From Lysinibacillus_B sp042920265 (GTDB lineage Bacteria; Bacillota; Bacilli; Bacillales_A; Planococcaceae), in contig NZ_JBDQZI010000003.1 of the NCBI RefSeq assembly GCF_042920265.1, forward strand, positions 1 through 64,000: DNA of 64,000 bases. Reading direction: 5' to 3'. A model generated the notes under the pieces. The model was not told the DNA's origin, did no database searches, and saw nothing but the letters and a program-made list of their open reading frames with translations. The first letter of the stretch is position 1; each line of letters begins with the position of its first letter. A program made the position numbers and the translations under genes. Positions 60,604-64,000 of this stretch are shown in pieces.

Positions 60604-61526
60604 AGCTAGCATTTATCATTAATGAATTTGCCGGGAATGGTAAAGGACGTCGCATATGGAAAAATATAGAACGTAAGCTAACGGTACCGTATGAAGCATA
60701 TATCTCACATTATCCCAAACATGCCTTTTTGCTTGCTCGTGAGTTAGCTGAACGTGCGGCAAATGATAAACAGCAAGTATTATTGATTGTTATTGGTGGA
60801 GATGGGACAGTTCACGAAGTAGTAAATGGCTGTGTAAATTGTAACTATATTATACTTGGGAATATACGTGCAGGTTCGGGGAATGACTTTGCACGTGGCT
60901 TTTTCGCATTTCGCAATGCACAGGAAATTGCATCGTTTTTGCACAAGCCAAACGTGAGAAAAATTGATATTGGTCACATACAGTGTCCGAATGAACATTT
61001 TTTTGTGAACAACTGCGGGATAGGTTTTGATGCGTTTGTCGGTATAAAAGCAAATAAGTCAAATATAAAGAAATGGTTGAATAAAATAGGGATGGGGAAA
61101 CTGAGCTATGTGTATTATGTCGTGTTAGGCCTGTTCATGTTTAAGCCGTTTTCGTTAACAGTACAGCATGGGGGACAGACGTTGCACTATGATCAAGTAT
61201 GGTTTGCGACTGTGAGTAATCAACCGTATTTTGGTGGGGGAATGAAAATTTCACCGCATTCGATTACAGCAGATGGTAAATTAGAGTTAACGATTGTACA
61301 TAAATTATCTAGGTTAAAGTTTCTAACGATATTCATGACTGTCTTTTTGGGCGTACATACGCGTTTTTCGCAAGTTGCACAGATGAGTGGAGCGACGTTT
61401 CGATTTCAAGGTGACCGTATGTTACCGTGTCACGCAGATGGTGAAGAAATAAACGATCACGGGTTGGCATTGAACGTAAACGTTCGTCCTACAGTAATAA
61501 AAATAGCGGAAAGATTATCGGATTAA
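60600..61526 (+). CDS. ytlR: Diacylglycerol-kinase-family lipid kinase YtlR
   Basis: 308 residues: the DAGK catalytic domain with FIINEFAGNGKG, VIGGDGTVHEVVNG (GGDGT at about 66-70), IRAGSGNDFARG, and a C-terminal beta domain with YFGGGMKISPHSITADGKLEL and CHADGEE. It phosphorylates a lipid or lipid-like substrate with ATP. The start is GTG 60600, overlapping the previous stop as GTGA; a longer frame from 60573 is not supported. trmB follows after 66 bases; ytmP, found between them in B. subtilis, is absent. Confidence 0.88.
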   Translation: MKLAFIINEFAGNGKGRRIWKNIERKLTVPYEAYISHYPKHAFLLARELAERAANDKQQVLLIVIGGDGTVHEVVNGCVNCNYIILGNIRAGSGNDFARGFFAFRNAQEIASFLHKPNVRKIDIGHIQCPNEHFFVNNCGIGFDAFVGIKANKSNIKKWLNKIGMGKLSYVYYVVLGLFMFKPFSLTVQHGGQTLHYDQVWFATVSNQPYFGGGMKISPHSITADGKLELTIVHKLSRLKFLTIFMTVFLGVHTRFSQVAQMSGATFRFQGDRMLPCHADGEEINDHGLALNVNVRPTVIKIAERLSD

Positions 61527-61592
61527 AGCAAAAGGAAGAGAATTACGCTATAATAGCAAATAGATGTAAGTTATAGAAAAGAGGAAACAAAA

Positions 61593-62240
61593 GTGAGATT
61601 AAGAAATAAGCCTTGGGCATTAGATTATATTAATGAGCATACAGATGTGATCATTCCGAATCCTGAGGACTATCAAGGTAAGTGGCATGAAGTATTTGGC
61701 AATAACAATCCTGTACACATTGAAGTAGGCACAGGAAAAGGACAATTTGTACTAGGCATGGCAAAGCAAAACCCCGATATTAACTATATCGGCATCGAGC
61801 TATTTGATAGCGTGATTGTATGTGCTTTAGAGCGTATTGTCGAAGCAGACAAGCCAGCAAACTTACGCCTATTAAAAGTGAACGGGGCGAAGTTACAAGA
61901 CTATTTTGCAAAGGGCGATGTAGCTCGCGTGTATTTGAATTTCTCGGATCCTTGGCCAAAAACGCGTCATGCAAAGCGCCGTTTAACGCATGAAGGGTTC
62001 TTGAAGTTATATGAGTCGGTTTTAATCGATAACGGTGAAATTCATTTCAAAACAGATAACCGCGGATTGTTCGAGTATTCTTTAGTGAGCATGAATCAGT
62101 ATGGGATGCGTTTAAATTATGTATCATTAGATTTACACGCTGAAATGCCTGAGGATAATATTATGACAGAGTATGAAGAAAAGTTTTCGGCTAAAGGTCA
62201 ACCGATTTATCGATTAGAATCACAATTTTTAACTAAATAG
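61593..62240 (+). CDS. trmB: tRNA (guanine46-N7)-methyltransferase TrmB
   Basis: 215 residues. SAM-binding VHIEVGTGKGQFVLGMA, YIGIELFDSVI and the signature NFSDPWPKTRHAKRRLTHEGFL are those of TrmB, which methylates G46 in the tRNA variable loop. The start is GTG 61593, with AGAGGAAAC upstream. Confidence 0.95.
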   Translation: MRLRNKPWALDYINEHTDVIIPNPEDYQGKWHEVFGNNNPVHIEVGTGKGQFVLGMAKQNPDINYIGIELFDSVIVCALERIVEADKPANLRLLKVNGAKLQDYFAKGDVARVYLNFSDPWPKTRHAKRRLTHEGFLKLYESVLIDNGEIHFKTDNRGLFEYSLVSMNQYGMRLNYVSLDLHAEMPEDNIMTEYEEKFSAKGQPIYRLESQFLTK

Positions 62241-62259
62241 TATTAAGGGGGATGTATGG

Positions 62260-63126
62260 ATGGATGAATTAGTATTTCATAATATGAAACTTACTTGGTT
62301 AAATGGGGGTGTAACGGCGCTAGATGGTGGTGCGATGTTTGGGGTTGTACCAAAGGCGCTATGGTCACGTAAGTATCCTGTAAATGATAAAAATCAAATT
62401 GAATTAGCTTGTGAGCCGATTTTAGTGCAGTATGAAGGGAAAAATTATTTAATTGATACTGGGGTAGGATTTGGCAAGTTAAATGAAAAACAGCTTCGTA
62501 ATTACGGTGTATCAGAAGAGTCGACTATTTTTGAAAGTCTGCAAGAGCTTGGGTTAAAAGCAGATGATATTGATGCCGTTTTAATGACACATATGCATTT
62601 TGATCACGCAGGTGGTTTAACGTATTGGGAAGGTGATACGCTTGTTCCGGCATTTCCGAATGCAACGATTTACGTGACACAACTAGAATGGGATGAAATG
62701 CGTAATCCGAACATGCGCTCACGTAATACGTATTGGAAAGAAAATTGGGAACCAGTACAACATCTTGTGAAACCATATGAAGGTGAGCTTGAAGTAGCTC
62801 CAGGTGTTAAACTGATTCATACAGGTGGTCATAGTGAAGGGCATGCGATTGTGCGTTTAGAGCAAAATGGCGAAGTGTTACTACATATGGCGGACATTAT
62901 GCCGACACATGCGCATCAAAACCCGTTATGGGTCATGGCATATGACGATTATCCGATGACAAGCGTGTTTGCGAAAGAGCGTATAATGAAAGAAGCGTTT
63001 GAGAACGACTACAAATTTATTTTCTATCATGATGCCTATTACCGCATGCTGCAGTGGGATGCGACGGGAAAAGAAATCGTAGACAGCTTAAAGCGCTCAA
63101 ACGAAGCGTTCATTCAATTTAGTTAA
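62260..63126 (+). CDS. ytnP: Metallo-beta-lactamase-fold lactonase-like YtnP
   Basis: 288 residues. The dimetal motif HMHFDHAGG is at about 111-119, a second His in HTGGHSEGHAI (about 190) and an Asp in HMADIMPTH (about 212). B. subtilis YtnP is a secretless quorum-quenching lactonase of this kind. GGGGGATG precedes the ATG. It follows trmB by 19 bases and probably shares its transcript. Confidence 0.88.
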   Translation: MDELVFHNMKLTWLNGGVTALDGGAMFGVVPKALWSRKYPVNDKNQIELACEPILVQYEGKNYLIDTGVGFGKLNEKQLRNYGVSEESTIFESLQELGLKADDIDAVLMTHMHFDHAGGLTYWEGDTLVPAFPNATIYVTQLEWDEMRNPNMRSRNTYWKENWEPVQHLVKPYEGELEVAPGVKLIHTGGHSEGHAIVRLEQNGEVLLHMADIMPTHAHQNPLWVMAYDDYPMTSVFAKERIMKEAFENDYKFIFYHDAYYRMLQWDATGKEIVDSLKRSNEAFIQFS

Positions 63127-63130
63127 ATAA

Positions 63131-63167
63131 ATGACCGTGTCTCTTATGGAGAACACGGTTTTTTGAG
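63131..63167 (+). terminator. Terminator after ytnP
   Basis: Stem accgtgt/acacggt followed by six T. Confidence 0.85.
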
Positions 63168-63198
63168 TTCTTCAGAAAGTTCATGGTTAAAAAGAAGG

Positions 63199-63229
63199 AG
63201 CTGTTCAATGCTGAACAGCCCCCTTTAAT
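63199..63229 (-). terminator. Terminator of the small PepSY gene
   Basis: On the minus strand ggctgttca/tgaacagct followed by CCTTCTTTTT. A second 7-bp hairpin (ggcgtct/agacgcc, 63257-63281) between here and the gene has no T run. Confidence 0.78.
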
Positions 63230-63283
63230 ATTTATAAAAAACGATCATGCTCCTGTGGCGTCTCGGAAGAACTTTAGACGCCC

Positions 63284-63601
63284 TTAGCTAACGAGTTGAA
63301 GATCTACAACAGCTCCTGTACGAGCATCAGCCGCAAATTCATATGTTTCCATTTCGCCGTCTTTCATACGAGAAATGCCACCACGGTAAACAGGGATGGC
63401 TGTAAAACCATTTGTGAAGTTTTCGGTTTTCATGTAAATCCATGAGCCGTCGATCGGTGAGTCCTTTTTAAAGTCCTCTTTAATATTTTCTAAAATTTCA
63501 TTGGCCGATTTATAAGGTGACACTTTTTCTGTTACTTCTTTAATGATAACTGCTGCAGCCAAGCCTGTTACGACTCCCAACATAAAATCACGTAATTTCA
63601 T
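63284..63601 (-). CDS. Small PepSY-like protein (105 aa)
   Basis: 105 residues: a hydrophobic N-terminus (about 5-22, DFMLGVVTGLAAAVIIKEV) then a PepSY-like domain (SANEILENIKEDFKKDSPIDGSWIYMKTENF, ending YEFAADARTGAVVDLQLV). PepSY modules often inhibit or hold peptidases; this one is anchored or secreted. ATG 63601 is chosen because GAAGGAGGGG lies six bases upstream; the frame's first ATG (63619) sits before that site. No functional partner is adjacent. Confidence 0.8.
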   Translation of the reverse strand: MKLRDFMLGVVTGLAAAVIIKEVTEKVSPYKSANEILENIKEDFKKDSPIDGSWIYMKTENFTNGFTAIPVYRGGISRMKDGEMETYEFAADARTGAVVDLQLVS

Positions 63602-63753
63602 CCTAAGCCCCTCCTTCATCTCTTTATTACTTTACCATAAGTGAAAAAAGTTGTAAAAAGCAACCTATTGATAAGAACTATCATAGCAGTTTAACTACTG
63701 TGTTTTGTTCGGATTACGAAATATAAAGGGGTTGTGTTATAATAAAAATACAT

Positions 63754-64000
63754 ACTCGTAATGAGCAAAAATACATCCTAAAAATACAAGTAAGGTAATT
63801 TAAAGTGGTATCGTAGCCTCCGCGCTTTGCCACAACCTACACAGGAGCTAAAACAGGCGTGGCCTGTTTGGATCTCCTGTTCCGGCTCCTGTGGCTATGG
63901 CGCGCTACGGCAAAAAGTGAATACTTCTCAATATGCTAAAAATTCTTCTTCTTCTCTAAAAGAAATCATTTTTTTCCCATTTGCAAGTATTGTCTCCTTG
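63754..64000. repeat. Palindrome-ended interspersed repeat, copy C (cut by window end)
   Basis: Begins actcgtaatgagcaaaa and runs to the window end. Over its visible length it matches the reverse complement of copy A from 31072 downward, including the nested hairpin acaggag...aaacagg/cctgttt...ctcctgt and tacggcaaaaagtgaatacttctc. Confidence 0.82.

Noticed and set aside
63257..63281. Hairpin ggcgtct/agacgcc as a terminator
   Set aside because: No T run on either strand; the hairpin at 63199 is the better terminator.

Overview
The window looks like chromosome of a low-GC Gram-positive bacterium of the Bacillales, most like Planococcaceae (Lysinibacillus/Solibacillus type). The reasons are a B. 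subtilis trnB-like tRNA order, Shine-Dalgarno sites of the GGAGG type with many GTG/TTG starts, S-box and T-box leaders, Zur- and SigB-type sites, and gene order shared with the B. subtilis yt* region (menFDHB, dps, ytkD, ytmA, pckA, metK, ytoA, ytpA, ytqA/ytqB, leuS, ytfP, ytgP, ytzE, pepV, dat, ytlR, trmB, ytnP). These comparisons are from memory, not from a search.

Layout: 1-1350 is the 3' part of a tRNA operon (14 tRNAs and a terminator). 1446-2204 is a MerR/TipA-type regulator with its own operator. 2345-11115 is menaquinone synthesis: menA divergent from menF-menD-menH-menB, and menE, which is cut off from the rest by a PAS-PAS-GGDEF gene. 11184-15070 holds a zinc-binding lipoprotein under a Zur box, a 50-residue membrane protein with yidD, dps, a Nudix gene and a hydrolase. 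pckA and an S-box-controlled metK diverge around 16.8-17.3 kb. 18.9-24 kb has an unrecognised membrane-anchored protein, ytoA, a ytpA homologue that has lost catalytic residues, and an AGCS symporter. 24.2-28 kb has an ECF sigma/anti-sigma pair and an FtsX-type ABC exporter. 28-35.9 kb has two LysE exporters, mnmM (ytqB), ytqA, an MFS permease and T-box-controlled leuS.

36.0-42.2 kb is one sulfite-reduction/siroheme operon (cobA, sirB, yezD-like, cysJ, cysI, sirC) preceded by a promoter and an intrinsic terminator inside its leader. 42.2-43.7 kb is a second ECF sigma/anti-sigma pair with an ECF-type promoter. 44.3-45.4 kb is a TetR regulator with two tiny membrane proteins. 45.6-50.8 kb is a two-component system plus a three-gene ABC-2 exporter with the layout of the linearmycin-resistance lnrJK-lnrLMN system. 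50.9-63.6 kb is housekeeping.

The unusual content lies between genes. There is a GC-rich, fully nested multi-hairpin element (21130-21328). Two unrelated four-copy arrays share an exact 21-bp period, and each sits just after a terminator (24047-24120 and 50824-50895). Three copies of a palindrome-ended interspersed repeat (30477-31072, 56916-57141, 63754-end) include one that looks like an internal-deletion form. No prophage, transposase gene, defence cluster or CRISPR array was seen.
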